Both the position numbers and the translations under genes were made by a program. The notes under the pieces are model-generated. The model worked only from the letters and a program-made list of their open reading frames with translations. It searched no databases and was not told where the DNA came from. Positions 46,417 to 54,743 of a stretch of DNA of 64,000 nucleotides are shown one piece after another (the first letter of the stretch is position 1; each line of letters begins with the position of its first letter). The DNA is from Ruminococcus flavefaciens 007c (lineage in GTDB: Bacteria > Bacillota > Clostridia > Oscillospirales > Ruminococcaceae): contig NZ_ATAX01000024.1 of NCBI RefSeq assembly GCF_000571935.1, positions 124,001-188,000 on the forward strand. Reading direction: 5' to 3'.

Positions 46417-46452
46417 AAAGCGGTTTCCGTTACATCGGAAACCGCTTTATTT
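46417..46452. terminator. Bidirectional terminator between 6S RNA and nrdG
   Basis: A perfect 13-bp stem (AAAGCGGTTTCCG / CGGAAACCGCTTT) with a 6-nt loop ends in TTATTTTTA on the plus strand. It sits right at the nrdG stop codon and serves that gene too. Confidence 0.88.
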
Positions 46453-46953
46453 TTATGGTTCGCACTCGATTGCTTTTCCTTCTTTATAAGAAGTCTGACA
46501 GTCAATAAAGCGCTGATTCGAACTTCCTCTGAACTTTATTTCCCAGTCCTTCTGTGCAAGGATAAAAGGTCCGTCCACAAGAAAATCTGTTACAGATAAA
46601 AGTTCGCCCCAATGATTATTTTGGTGTCCTTCAAAAAGCTGCTCAAAAGTGTAGCCCGTATATGTCACGATATTAAGTCCAAGCTTTCTGATCTCTTTTC
46701 CGAGTTCTGAAAGAGCTTCTGCCTGACAAAACGGTTCTCCTCCACTGAACGTCACGCCGTCCAGCAGCGGATTTGATCTTATCTTTTCAAGAAGCTCCTC
46801 AGTCGTTATAATACTTCCGCCGTTGAAATCATGAGTCTGAGGATTATGGCAGCCCTCACAGTTATGAGGGCAGCCCTGTACAAATATTGAAAATCTTATT
46901 CCCGGTCCGTCCACAATAGAATCGTTAACCGTTCCGGCAATCCTGAGTTCCAT
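46453..46953 (-). CDS. nrdG: Anaerobic ribonucleotide reductase activating enzyme
   Basis: The 166-residue radical SAM enzyme installs the glycyl radical on NrdD. Its cluster ligands are C28, C32 and C35 in QGCPHNCEGCHNPQ. GGEPFCQAEAL and VTYTGYTFEQL are further family motifs. It acts only without oxygen. Its start lies 9 bases after nrdD, so the two are in one operon, and the pair shares a terminator with the 6S RNA locus. Confidence 0.95.
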   Translation of the reverse strand: MELRIAGTVNDSIVDGPGIRFSIFVQGCPHNCEGCHNPQTHDFNGGSIITTEELLEKIRSNPLLDGVTFSGGEPFCQAEALSELGKEIRKLGLNIVTYTGYTFEQLFEGHQNNHWGELLSVTDFLVDGPFILAQKDWEIKFRGSSNQRFIDCQTSYKEGKAIECEP

Positions 46954-46962
46954 TATATCACC

Positions 46963-49281
46963 TTATACATTATGCTTTACTCGGTCATGCTCTTCGGCAC
47001 GCTTACCGTTGTTAAAACGATCAAGTGTACCAACAAGATAACCTGTAATACGGCGTATCCTGTCAAAAGCAACATTGTTTGAATGTTCTTTTCTGCCGCA
47101 ACAAGGACAGGTTTCGCCTATGATTCCTGTGTATCCACAGCAAGGATCACGGTCAACAGGATGGTTTATTGCGCCATATCCTATTCCGGACTCCTTCATG
47201 CAGCGAACTATCTTCTCAAATGCGCTGAGATTTTCAAGCGGATCACCGTCAAGCTCGATATAGCTGATATGACCTGCGTTTGTAAGCTCGTGATATGGAG
47301 CCTCTATTTTGATCTTGTCAAATGCGCTTATAGGATAGTATACCGGTACATGGAAAGAGTTTGTGTAATATTCACGATCTGTTACGCCTTCGATGATTCC
47401 GTACTTCTTTGCATCCATACGAACAAATCTGCCAGAAAGTCCTTCTGCAGGAGTTGCAAGAAGTGAGAAATTAAGACCTGTCCTCTTGGATTCTTCGTCA
47501 AGGCGCTTTCTCATGGCCGAAACGATCTCAAGACCAAGTTCACGTGCTTCTTCACTTTCGCCGTGATGTACACCTATAAGAGCCTTTAATGTTTCTGCAA
47601 GACCGATAAATCCAACGGAAAGTGTTCCGTGCTTAAGCACCTCACCGACTGTATCATCGGGAGCAAGCTTATCGGAATCGATCCATATTCCTTGTCCCAT
47701 AAGAAAGGGGTAGTTTCTGACTCTCTTCTGAGACTGGATATTGAAGCGGTGCATGAGCTGATCAATAACAAGCTCCATCTTCTCTTCAAGCATTTCAAAG
47801 AACAGGCCAACGTTATGATCTGCCTTTATTGCAAGACGAGGTAGATTTATGGATGTAAAGCTGAGGTTTCCTCTGCCTGTAACGATCTCTCTTGAAGGAT
47901 CATAGTTATTTCCGATAACTCGTGTACGACATCCCATATATGCGATCTCTGTATCAGGATTGCCCTCCTTGTAATACTGGAGATTATACGGTGCGTCAAT
48001 AAACGAGAAATTCGGGAAGAGTCTCTTTGCGGAAACTCTGCAAGCAAGTTTGAAAAGATCATAGTTAGGATCGGTTGAATTGTAATTAATACCGTCCTTG
48101 ATCTTGAAAATATGTATCGGGAAAATAGGAGTCTCGCCGTTACCGAGACCTGCTTCCTGTGCAAGGAGAACGTTCTTTATTACCATTCTTCCTTCGGGAG
48201 TTGTATCTGTTCCGTAGTTTATCGAACTGAACGGAGTCTGAGCACCTGCACGGCTGTTCATAGTATTGAGATTGTGTATAAGTGCTTCCATAGCCTGATA
48301 AGTAGCTCTGTCTGTTTCCTTTTCAGCATTTCTTGTAGCGAAAGCCTGAATTTTCTCAGCAGTTTCCTTATCGGTATACTTCAGCAGCAGTTCCATCTCT
48401 TTTTCTTTATATCCGTTATCATTGGAAAGAACAGGCTTAAGTCCGGAGTTTTCGAGGATTTCTTTCTTTATCTCATCAACAACATCAAATTCGTTCTCGA
48501 CACCGCCGATAAGCGAAAGAGCCCTTGCAACATTCTGAGTATAACGTGCAGCATATGTTTTCTTTACACCGTCTGCCATCGCGTAATCAAATGTCGGTAT
48601 ACTCTGACCGCCATGCTGATCGTTCTGGTTCGACTGTATAGCAATACACGCCAGAGCTGAATAGCTTGCAATATCATTAGGCTCTCTGAGGAATCCATGT
48701 CCCGTAGAGAAGCCGTTTGTGAAAAGCTTCTTCAGATCTATCTGTGTACAGGTTGTAGTCAATGTATAGAAATCGAGATCATGAATATGTATATCCCCCT
48801 CGCGGTGAGCCTTTGCGTGTGCGGGCTCAAGAACATACATCTCATAATACTCCTTAGCTGATACCGATCCATACTTGAGCATGGTTCCCATAGCGGTATC
48901 GCCGTCTATATTAGCGTTTTCACGCTTTATGTCACTGTCTTTTGCGGGGCTGAAGGTAAGCTCATTGAGTACGCACATCAGATTGGTTTTCATCTCACGA
49001 GAGCGTGTACGCTCATAACGATAGAGAATATATGCCTTTGCAGTTTTTGCGTGGCCTTTTTCAATAAGAACTTTCTCAACAAGATCCTGAATCTCTTCAA
49101 CAGTGGGAGTCTTTCCCGGATTTTGCTCCTCGTAAAGTCTGCAGACCTCAACGGCAACGTCCATTGCCACATTGAAATCCGTGCCCCCCCGAGCTTGTGC
49201 AGCCTTGAAGATAGCGTTTGCGATCTTCTCTATATTAAAAGGAACTTTTCTTCCGTCTCTTTTAATAATATGGATTATCAT
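46963..49281 (-). CDS. nrdD: Anaerobic ribonucleoside-triphosphate reductase (class III)
   Basis: The 772-residue glycyl-radical enzyme reduces NTPs to dNTPs. An ATP-cone allosteric domain fills ~1-95. The core has HGFLREPNDIASYSALACIAIQ and GSVSAKEYYEMY. The C-terminus carries zinc-ligand cysteines (DPCCGYTG and CPCCGRK) and the glycyl-radical loop in RITGYLVGTLDRFN. Length is normal. Two NrdR-box palindromes lie upstream. No class I or II reductase is in the window. Confidence 0.96.
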   Translation of the reverse strand: MIIHIIKRDGRKVPFNIEKIANAIFKAAQARGGTDFNVAMDVAVEVCRLYEEQNPGKTPTVEEIQDLVEKVLIEKGHAKTAKAYILYRYERTRSREMKTNLMCVLNELTFSPAKDSDIKRENANIDGDTAMGTMLKYGSVSAKEYYEMYVLEPAHAKAHREGDIHIHDLDFYTLTTTCTQIDLKKLFTNGFSTGHGFLREPNDIASYSALACIAIQSNQNDQHGGQSIPTFDYAMADGVKKTYAARYTQNVARALSLIGGVENEFDVVDEIKKEILENSGLKPVLSNDNGYKEKEMELLLKYTDKETAEKIQAFATRNAEKETDRATYQAMEALIHNLNTMNSRAGAQTPFSSINYGTDTTPEGRMVIKNVLLAQEAGLGNGETPIFPIHIFKIKDGINYNSTDPNYDLFKLACRVSAKRLFPNFSFIDAPYNLQYYKEGNPDTEIAYMGCRTRVIGNNYDPSREIVTGRGNLSFTSINLPRLAIKADHNVGLFFEMLEEKMELVIDQLMHRFNIQSQKRVRNYPFLMGQGIWIDSDKLAPDDTVGEVLKHGTLSVGFIGLAETLKALIGVHHGESEEARELGLEIVSAMRKRLDEESKRTGLNFSLLATPAEGLSGRFVRMDAKKYGIIEGVTDREYYTNSFHVPVYYPISAFDKIKIEAPYHELTNAGHISYIELDGDPLENLSAFEKIVRCMKESGIGYGAINHPVDRDPCCGYTGIIGETCPCCGRKEHSNNVAFDRIRRITGYLVGTLDRFNNGKRAEEHDRVKHNV

Positions 49282-49300
49282 TTCTTTATCATACCTCCAA

Positions 49301-49316
49301 ACACAATATATAGTGT
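49301..49316 (-). promoter_or_regulatory. NrdR box in the nrdD leader
   Basis: ACACAATATATAGTGT matches the NrdR-box consensus. It lies ~20 bases downstream of the predicted RNA start, so NrdR bound here would block transcription when dNTPs are plentiful. Confidence 0.8.
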
Positions 49317-49341
49317 CTGTCTTTCAATTGCTCTAATGTAT

Positions 49342-49370
49342 AGTATAAAGCATTAGAGGGCAGTTGTCAA
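49342..49370 (-). promoter_or_regulatory. nrdDG promoter
   Basis: On the minus strand, TTGACA (49365-49370), 17 bp and TATACT (49342-49347). The inverted repeat CTCTAATG / CATTAGAG (49331-49358) overlaps the -10 region and could be a further regulatory site. Confidence 0.8.
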
Positions 49371-49494
49371 TGTGATACCTGTACAATCACCATGCGAAAT
49401 AATCTGATTTTTTTGTGATAAAAGTGCATAAATCATTTATTAAAATAGATTTAGGCTATATTTCGGCGTTTAAAAGCGGTCTACAAAATGTAGA

Positions 49495-49525
49495 AAGCCT
49501 AACACTATATATAGTGTTGGGCTTA
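49495..49525 (-). terminator. Second NrdR box embedded in a hairpin after the SGNH-like gene
   Basis: ACACTATATATAGTGT at 49502-49517 is a perfect palindromic NrdR box, 201 bp from the first. Flanking AAGCC / GGCTT arms extend it into a hairpin just after the stop of the 49530 gene, so it may also be that gene's terminator. Confidence 0.65.
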
Positions 49526-49529
49526 AAAA

Positions 49530-50384
49530 TTATACAGTATGACAAAGTATATAATCAGCTAAAGTTTTATATGCTGCTTCTGACAGAACACCTGTTTCGG
49601 CGTTCCGGTACTGTTCCGAGATCATTCCGTCAACACCTTTAAGTGCTGTGTTTGTGTCAATACAATATACATTATTTGTATTGGCGATCGTAAGCAGTTT
49701 GGTATTGAACTCGTTAATGGCTGAGTTGCTTACAGCTGTATCATCATTCCTTACGGGAGGCAGCTGCATTATATAGATATCAGACTCCTTCAGGTATCCT
49801 CTGAGATTCTTTACAAGCTCTGTATAGCTTGCTATCATATCATCAACAGACGACTTGCCTATATCGCTTCCGAGCATTATATAAACGTTCTTCGGCTTTT
49901 TGATCTGAATAGTTTCATAAGCTGTTTTTGAACCGTACGATGACTCTATTACTGTTGTATTGCAGCTTACAGCGCTCAGCTGATCACTTGCGACAACATC
50001 CTTTAAACCTGTGTACTTAGCCATATCTATCAGTGTAGAATCAGTAATGATACAGCATGATTCAAAATACGACGCATCCTTTGCCTCTGACTGTGCGATA
50101 GGATTAGTTACCGAAAGACCTCCGGCTTTACCTGTCGGATCACCATCTTCAGTCTTTTCACCGTTATCAGGAACAGTAGGATCATCATTCTGTTCTTCCA
50201 CAACAACATTGCCAAACTCTTCATCAAAGAAGTTTTCATTAAAATTAGCTGCTAACATATACAGTACAAAAAAAGTTGCAAACGATAGGACAAATATCAA
50301 AAGCAATACCCAGATACTGAATTTGACCTTTGGTCGTCCTCTTTTTTTATTGGAGATCCTTGTTATACTTTTCTTTTTAGCCAT
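49530..50384 (-). CDS. Membrane-anchored SGNH-like hydrolase protein
   Basis: The 284-residue protein has a basic cytoplasmic start, one membrane helix (~21-43), an acidic Thr/Asp-rich linker and a C-terminal SGNH-like domain with CCIITDSTLID, YIMLGSDIGKSSVDDMI and YIMQLPPVRNDDTAVS. The strict GDS motif is altered to TDS, so hydrolase activity is uncertain. A role on cell-wall or surface polymers is inferred. ATG 50384 is chosen because GGAG lies at the right distance. A longer frame to 50483 has no ribosome site. Confidence 0.7.
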   Translation of the reverse strand: MAKKKSITRISNKKRGRPKVKFSIWVLLLIFVLSFATFFVLYMLAANFNENFFDEEFGNVVVEEQNDDPTVPDNGEKTEDGDPTGKAGGLSVTNPIAQSEAKDASYFESCCIITDSTLIDMAKYTGLKDVVASDQLSAVSCNTTVIESSYGSKTAYETIQIKKPKNVYIMLGSDIGKSSVDDMIASYTELVKNLRGYLKESDIYIMQLPPVRNDDTAVSNSAINEFNTKLLTIANTNNVYCIDTNTALKGVDGMISEQYRNAETGVLSEAAYKTLADYILCHTV

Positions 50385-50539
50385 ATTTTCTCCTGACTCA
50401 TCAGAGAGCTGCCGAATTACGGTATTCGGCAAACCGAGATATTGCCGGGTGGCATATGAATATATTATACCTCTTTTTTGCATTTATTTCAAGTGATTTA
50501 TGTCATTTTTCCAAGTTTTTTATTTTCTTATTATAACAC

Positions 50540-50568
50540 TTGAATTATCTTCTGAAATAGATTATAAT
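50540..50568 (+). promoter_or_regulatory. Promoter of the zinc-ribbon gene and pyrE
   Basis: TTGAAT (50540-50545), 17 bp and TATAAT (50563-50568). Confidence 0.78.
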
Positions 50569-50599
50569 TATAGTATAACTTCGTAAGGAGGGATAATCT

Positions 50600-50950
50600 A
50601 TGATACATTGTGGAAAAACCATGTTGAAGGGCTTGTTCAAGATCGAGAAACGTGGTATTCCTACAAAGGGATCTTCTCTTGTATATCCCGTTTCGACATT
50701 CTATGACGGACTTGAGAAGCTCTGCGAAGTTCCTGTTGACACAACTCTTGGTTATTATTGTTCCGAATGCGGTATGCTCATAGGTATATTCCCTGTAACT
50801 CATCCTACCGGATTTGCGGGCAAATTCAAACAGGATATTGATGACAATATTGATATTCTGCCGAAAAAGGTTTGCACAGAATGCGGAGCAGAGATCGATG
50901 TTGATTATCCGAGATGTCCGTTTTGTGGCCATATATACGAAGCAATATAA
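50600..50950 (+). CDS. Uncharacterised zinc-ribbon protein
   Basis: The 116-residue protein carries three CxxC-type pairs: CSECG near residue 54, CTECG near 92 and CPFCGH near 106. The last two form a rubredoxin-like zinc ribbon. The first 50 residues are unremarkable. No name can be assigned. It has its own promoter and AAGGAGG, and lies 57 bases before the pyrE start, so it may share the pyrE transcript. Confidence 0.65.
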   Translation: MIHCGKTMLKGLFKIEKRGIPTKGSSLVYPVSTFYDGLEKLCEVPVDTTLGYYCSECGMLIGIFPVTHPTGFAGKFKQDIDDNIDILPKKVCTECGAEIDVDYPRCPFCGHIYEAI

Positions 50951-51007
50951 AAATGTCTATAACCTGTGCAATACAGGATATTAAAATACATAACGGAGGT
51001 TATTAAA

Positions 51008-51661
51008 ATGACTTACAAGGAAAGTTTTATAAAATTCATGGTGGACTGCGGTGTCCTCACCTTCGGAGAGTTCACTCTGAAAAGCGGCAGAAAAGCTCCG
51101 TATTTTATCAACTGCGGAAATTACAAAACAGGAGCTCAGCTTGCTAAGCTCGGTGAATACTACGCAGAGTGCATAAATGCCAATAATATCCCTGTTGATA
51201 CGCTTTTCGGCCCTGCTTATAAGGGCATCCCTCTTGCGGTTTCGGCTGTAGTTGCACTGAGCAATAAATTCGGCATCGATGTTTCATATTGCTTTGACAG
51301 GAAAGAGGTAAAAGACCATGGCGAGGGCGGAATGTTTGTAGGAAAAAATCTTACAGACGGAGAAAGAGTTATCATCATAGATGATGTAATGACTTCTGGA
51401 AAGGCTCTCAGAGAATCAATGCCAAAGCTTATGACAGCAGCCGATGTAAATGTTACGGGTATGGTTATAACTGTTGACCGTATGGAAAAAGGAACAGGAG
51501 AGCTTTCAGCTGTTCAGGAAGTAAAGCGTGATTTTGGTGTTATAGTATATCCCATTGTTACAATGGAAGATATAATAGACGCTATAAAGAATGATATTGT
51601 TTCGGGTAAGGAATATCTTGATAAAATGCTCGAATACAGAGAGCAGTACGGTGTTAAATAA
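51008..51661 (+). CDS. pyrE: Orotate phosphoribosyltransferase
   Basis: The 217-residue enzyme joins orotate to PRPP to make OMP. GEFTLKSGRKAPYFINCGNY is the N-terminal orotate region, LFGPAYKGIPLAVS is the pyrophosphate loop, FDRKEVKDHGEGG is the flexible loop and VIIIDDVMTSGKALRE is the PRPP-binding motif. ATG 51008 has GGAGG before it, and an upstream frame extension has none. With pyrB at 20-21 kb, pyrimidine genes are scattered in this genome. A very strong terminator follows. Confidence 0.95.
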   Translation: MTYKESFIKFMVDCGVLTFGEFTLKSGRKAPYFINCGNYKTGAQLAKLGEYYAECINANNIPVDTLFGPAYKGIPLAVSAVVALSNKFGIDVSYCFDRKEVKDHGEGGMFVGKNLTDGERVIIIDDVMTSGKALRESMPKLMTAADVNVTGMVITVDRMEKGTGELSAVQEVKRDFGVIVYPIVTMEDIIDAIKNDIVSGKEYLDKMLEYREQYGVK

Positions 51662-51668
51662 TTTCTCG

Positions 51669-51716
51669 GAAAAAAGAGCGGGAGCATTCTTATCTTAATG
51701 CTCCCGCTCTTTTTTG
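51669..51716 (+). terminator. Terminator of pyrE
   Basis: A 17- to 18-bp stem (AAAAAGAGCGGGAGCATT and its complement) is followed by TTTTT. Confidence 0.92.
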
Positions 51717-51724
51717 TAATCTGA

Positions 51725-51747
51725 AACTCACGGCTTTGCCGTGAGTT
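51725..51747. repeat. Perfect 10-bp hairpin between pyrE and the exchanger gene
   Basis: AACTCACGGC-TTT-GCCGTGAGTT. It has no good T run and may be a repeat or extra terminator element. Confidence 0.55.
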
Positions 51748-51800
51748 ACTTATTAAAATATTACATTCATTGGCGTATAATACTCATTTATATAATTAAT

Positions 51801-51832
51801 CCCTCTGAAGCATAATTGTAAGCTTCAGAGGG
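51801..51832 (-). terminator. Hairpin after the exchanger gene
   Basis: CCCTCTGAAGC / GCTTCAGAGGG form a perfect 11-bp stem with a 10-nt loop, 18 bases past the exchanger stop. The tail on the minus strand is only weakly T-rich. Confidence 0.65.
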
Positions 51833-51849
51833 AGCTTTATCATGGAATA

Positions 51850-53061
51850 TTATTTGAATAGTATAATAAGGAATTGCGAAACAAGTACAACAGAGATAAG
51901 AGCAACGGGATATGTAGCTGCATATGCAGAAGCAACATTCTCTGTACCTGCAGTGCTGATCAGTGTTCCAAGAGCAGGAGTAGATGTCATACCGCCTGTG
52001 ATAGAGCCAAGATTATTGAGAAGGCTCAATTTCAATACATATTTTGCAAAAAGGTAACCTATTATCATCGGTACGATAGTCATTATCATTCCATAGAGGA
52101 AATATACTGCATCAAAGTACTGAACAAATTTTGCTCCGCCTGATACACCTGCACCAATGAGGAAGAACATAAGACCAAGCTCGCGAAAAACCTTGAGTGT
52201 CGAATCCTTCGGCATTACCGAGAACTTGCTGATACGTCCGAAATGCCCGAATATAAGTGATACCAGCAGACATCCTCCCGTTGTCGAAAGTGAGAAGTTG
52301 CCGAACTTGAACGAACCTATTATTATACCGAAAAATGCAGCCATTGCAAACGGCATAATGCCAAAGCTGTCCATTTCGATGAGCTTGAACATTTTCTTTT
52401 CTTTTGTGTCCTTTTTAGCGGTAGGAGCAAGCTTTTCTCTTTCCTTTGCCATATCAGCCTTTGCAAGCTTTGGAATTATCTGAACAAAGAGAACAACACC
52501 AATAACGCCAAAGATATATGCTATGGCATAACCCACGGAAACGATACTCTGTAAATGGTCGCTTCCCACCGCATCCTTGGCAGCCGAGAAGCCGGGGGTG
52601 CTTGTAAGAGCACCGGAGAGTATACCCGTGAGCATTGCCGTAAATTCTTCGTTGGAAAGGTCTGTGAAGTTCCTGCCGACCATGATACAGCCTGCGCAGG
52701 CAAGTCCGCCGCTTAAAATAATTATTACTGCAAGAATTACATAGGATTTGAAGTTTTTCTTGAAATTTCCGAAGAAATTAGGTCCCGCAATAAATCCGAC
52801 AGCTGTAACAAAAAGTATGAGTCCGAGATTATCAACTATTTTCAATGCATTGCCTACAAAATCGGTATTGATCTCTTCCGAAAGCTGCTTATAGAAAACG
52901 CAGCCATAGATCAGGGCTACAATAAATACACCTGCGGTACCGAGAGAAATGCCTTTTATTGTAATTCTTCCAAGTACATATCCAAGAGCAGCAATGGCAA
53001 TAACCGAGATCATAAGGAACGAAACACCATGGATCGAAAGGATCCCATTAAACATATCCAT
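51850..53061 (-). CDS. AspT/SucE-family (AAEx) exchanger, short form
   Basis: The 403-residue membrane protein has about ten helices in two similar halves. Each half has a conserved loop: GILSGALTSTPGFSAAKDA (~145) and SITGGMTSTPALGTLIS (~362). These mark the aspartate:alanine exchanger family, which includes the succinate exporter SucE1 of Corynebacterium glutamicum. The two cytoplasmic TrkA-C domains of longer members (~550 residues) are missing. The central loop (~205-228) is short and lysine-rich. It lies downstream of the fumarate reductase genes, so succinate or other C4-dicarboxylate export is inferred. The ribosome site is weak. A hairpin (53100-53121) separates it from frdA. Confidence 0.8.
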   Translation of the reverse strand: MDMFNGILSIHGVSFLMISVIAIAALGYVLGRITIKGISLGTAGVFIVALIYGCVFYKQLSEEINTDFVGNALKIVDNLGLILFVTAVGFIAGPNFFGNFKKNFKSYVILAVIIILSGGLACAGCIMVGRNFTDLSNEEFTAMLTGILSGALTSTPGFSAAKDAVGSDHLQSIVSVGYAIAYIFGVIGVVLFVQIIPKLAKADMAKEREKLAPTAKKDTKEKKMFKLIEMDSFGIMPFAMAAFFGIIIGSFKFGNFSLSTTGGCLLVSLIFGHFGRISKFSVMPKDSTLKVFRELGLMFFLIGAGVSGGAKFVQYFDAVYFLYGMIMTIVPMIIGYLFAKYVLKLSLLNNLGSITGGMTSTPALGTLISTAGTENVASAYAATYPVALISVVLVSQFLIILFK

Positions 53062-53128
53062 TATTTATCACTTGACTTTCTTTTATAATAACATACTTCG
53101 GGACGCTTTGATAAGCGTCCCTTTTCTT

Positions 53129-54730
53129 TTATTTCTTTCTTGCATAATGAGGAAGCAGCATGGGAGAAGCAACTTCACTTGCAGCTCCGCAAACCTTAAG
53201 CTCATTATTGAATTTTTCTATATGCTCAAGAGTAAGCTTTTCAGGAACAGCAGTCTCCTTAGCCTTGGCTGAAGCATATATACCTGCATTTCTGCCGAAA
53301 ACAATAACATCAAGGAGAGAATTGCCCATAAGACGATTGCGTCCGTGTATTCCGCCAGCAACCTCACCTGCTGCATAAAGATTTTCAACACCTGTAGCGC
53401 AGTCATCAGATATATCAAGTCCGCCGTTCTGATAGTGAAGTGTAGGATAAACAAGTATAGGTTCTTTTCTGATATCAATACCGTATTTACCGAACATTCT
53501 CATCATCGCAGGGATACGCTTTTCTATTGTGCCTTCGCCGTGTATGTACTCAATCATAGGAGTATCAAGCCAGATCGCTTTTCCGAGATTTGTCTCAATA
53601 CCCTTGTCGTGTGCTGTACATTCGCGGATAATGGAAGCAGCTGTAACGTCACGGGTCTCAAGCGGATGCATGAATACATCACCGTCAATATTTACGAGCT
53701 TAGCTCCCAGCGAACGAACCTTTTCGGTAACGAGCGCACCGAAGATCTGCTCAGGATAGCCTGTACCTGTTGGGTGATACTGAAGAGTATCAGCGTAGAG
53801 AAGCTTAGCTCCTACTCTGTAGCCGAGGATAAGTCCGTCAGCAGTTGCACCGTAGTGATTGGAAGTCGGGAAGCCCTGATAGTGAAGACGACCTGCACCG
53901 CCTGTAGCGATGATGACTGTCTTAGCTCTTGCAACGAGAAGCTCCTTTGTCTCCATATTCATGAGTACAGCACCTGCTGCCTTACCGTTTTCATCAAGTA
54001 TTATCTCAACAGCAGCAGTAAAATCAATTACAGGGATACCGCGATTGATTACTTCATCACGGAGAGTACGCATGATCTCAGCACCTGAGTAGTCCTTTGC
54101 AGCGTGCATTCTCTTGCGTGAAGTACCGCCGCCGTGAGTAGTAACCATTGTGCCGTCGGACTCCTTGTCAAACTCAACGCCAAGTTTATTGAGCCACTGG
54201 ATAGCCTCAGGAGCCTTTGTAACCAGCTTCTTTACAAGCTCGGGCTTTGCAGCGAAATGTCCCCCGCCGAAAGCGTCGAGAAAATGTATCGCCGGAGAGT
54301 CATTTGGCTTGTCAGCAGCCTGAATTCCGCCCTCAGCCATCATTGTATTAGCGTCGCCAATACGAAGCTTTGTAACTATCATTGCCTTTACGCCGGCCTC
54401 GTCAGCTTCGATAGCAGCTGATGCACCTGCACCGCCGCCGCCGATGATAAGTACATCTGTATCATAATCTGGAGCTGAAAGATCAACATCGGAAGCACTG
54501 ATACGGCTCTTGCCCTGAAGCAGAGCAGCGAGCTGTGTTGGAACTTTATCTCCCTTATTTACACCTGCAGAGAGCACTGTAAATTCATCCTGCTTGTAAT
54601 CGGGGTGGAAGTGAGCAAGGAGCTCATCCTTCTCTTCAGCTGTCATACGTCTGGGTTCAAGAGCTGCATTTTCCGCTCTCTTGGCAGCAACTACCTTTGC
54701 AAGCTCGTTAAGTTTATCAATCTTGTACAT
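53129..54730 (-). CDS. Soluble fumarate reductase-like flavoprotein subunit
   Basis: The 533-residue flavoprotein belongs to the FrdA/SdhA family. FAD binding is at DVLIIGGGGAGASAA (~93-106). The catalytic and substrate residues of fumarate reductases have counterparts: His199 in THGGGTSRKR, Arg339 in TEKVRSLGAK, His432 in YPTLHYQNGG, and Arg464/466 in GRNRLMGNS. Residues 1-90 are an N-terminal extension not recognised, and the usual C-terminal capping helices are short. Fumarate reduction to succinate is inferred. ATG 54730 follows GGGGGAGAG. It lies downstream of an Fe-S subunit, with no membrane anchor gene nearby. Confidence 0.85.
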   Translation of the reverse strand: MYKIDKLNELAKVVAAKRAENAALEPRRMTAEEKDELLAHFHPDYKQDEFTVLSAGVNKGDKVPTQLAALLQGKSRISASDVDLSAPDYDTDVLIIGGGGAGASAAIEADEAGVKAMIVTKLRIGDANTMMAEGGIQAADKPNDSPAIHFLDAFGGGHFAAKPELVKKLVTKAPEAIQWLNKLGVEFDKESDGTMVTTHGGGTSRKRMHAAKDYSGAEIMRTLRDEVINRGIPVIDFTAAVEIILDENGKAAGAVLMNMETKELLVARAKTVIIATGGAGRLHYQGFPTSNHYGATADGLILGYRVGAKLLYADTLQYHPTGTGYPEQIFGALVTEKVRSLGAKLVNIDGDVFMHPLETRDVTAASIIRECTAHDKGIETNLGKAIWLDTPMIEYIHGEGTIEKRIPAMMRMFGKYGIDIRKEPILVYPTLHYQNGGLDISDDCATGVENLYAAGEVAGGIHGRNRLMGNSLLDVIVFGRNAGIYASAKAKETAVPEKLTLEHIEKFNNELKVCGAASEVASPMLLPHYARKK

Positions 54731-54743
54731 TACTCTCTCCCCC

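Noticed and set aside
48112..48660. 182-residue plus-strand frame
   Set aside because: Antisense to the well-supported nrdD gene; no motif.
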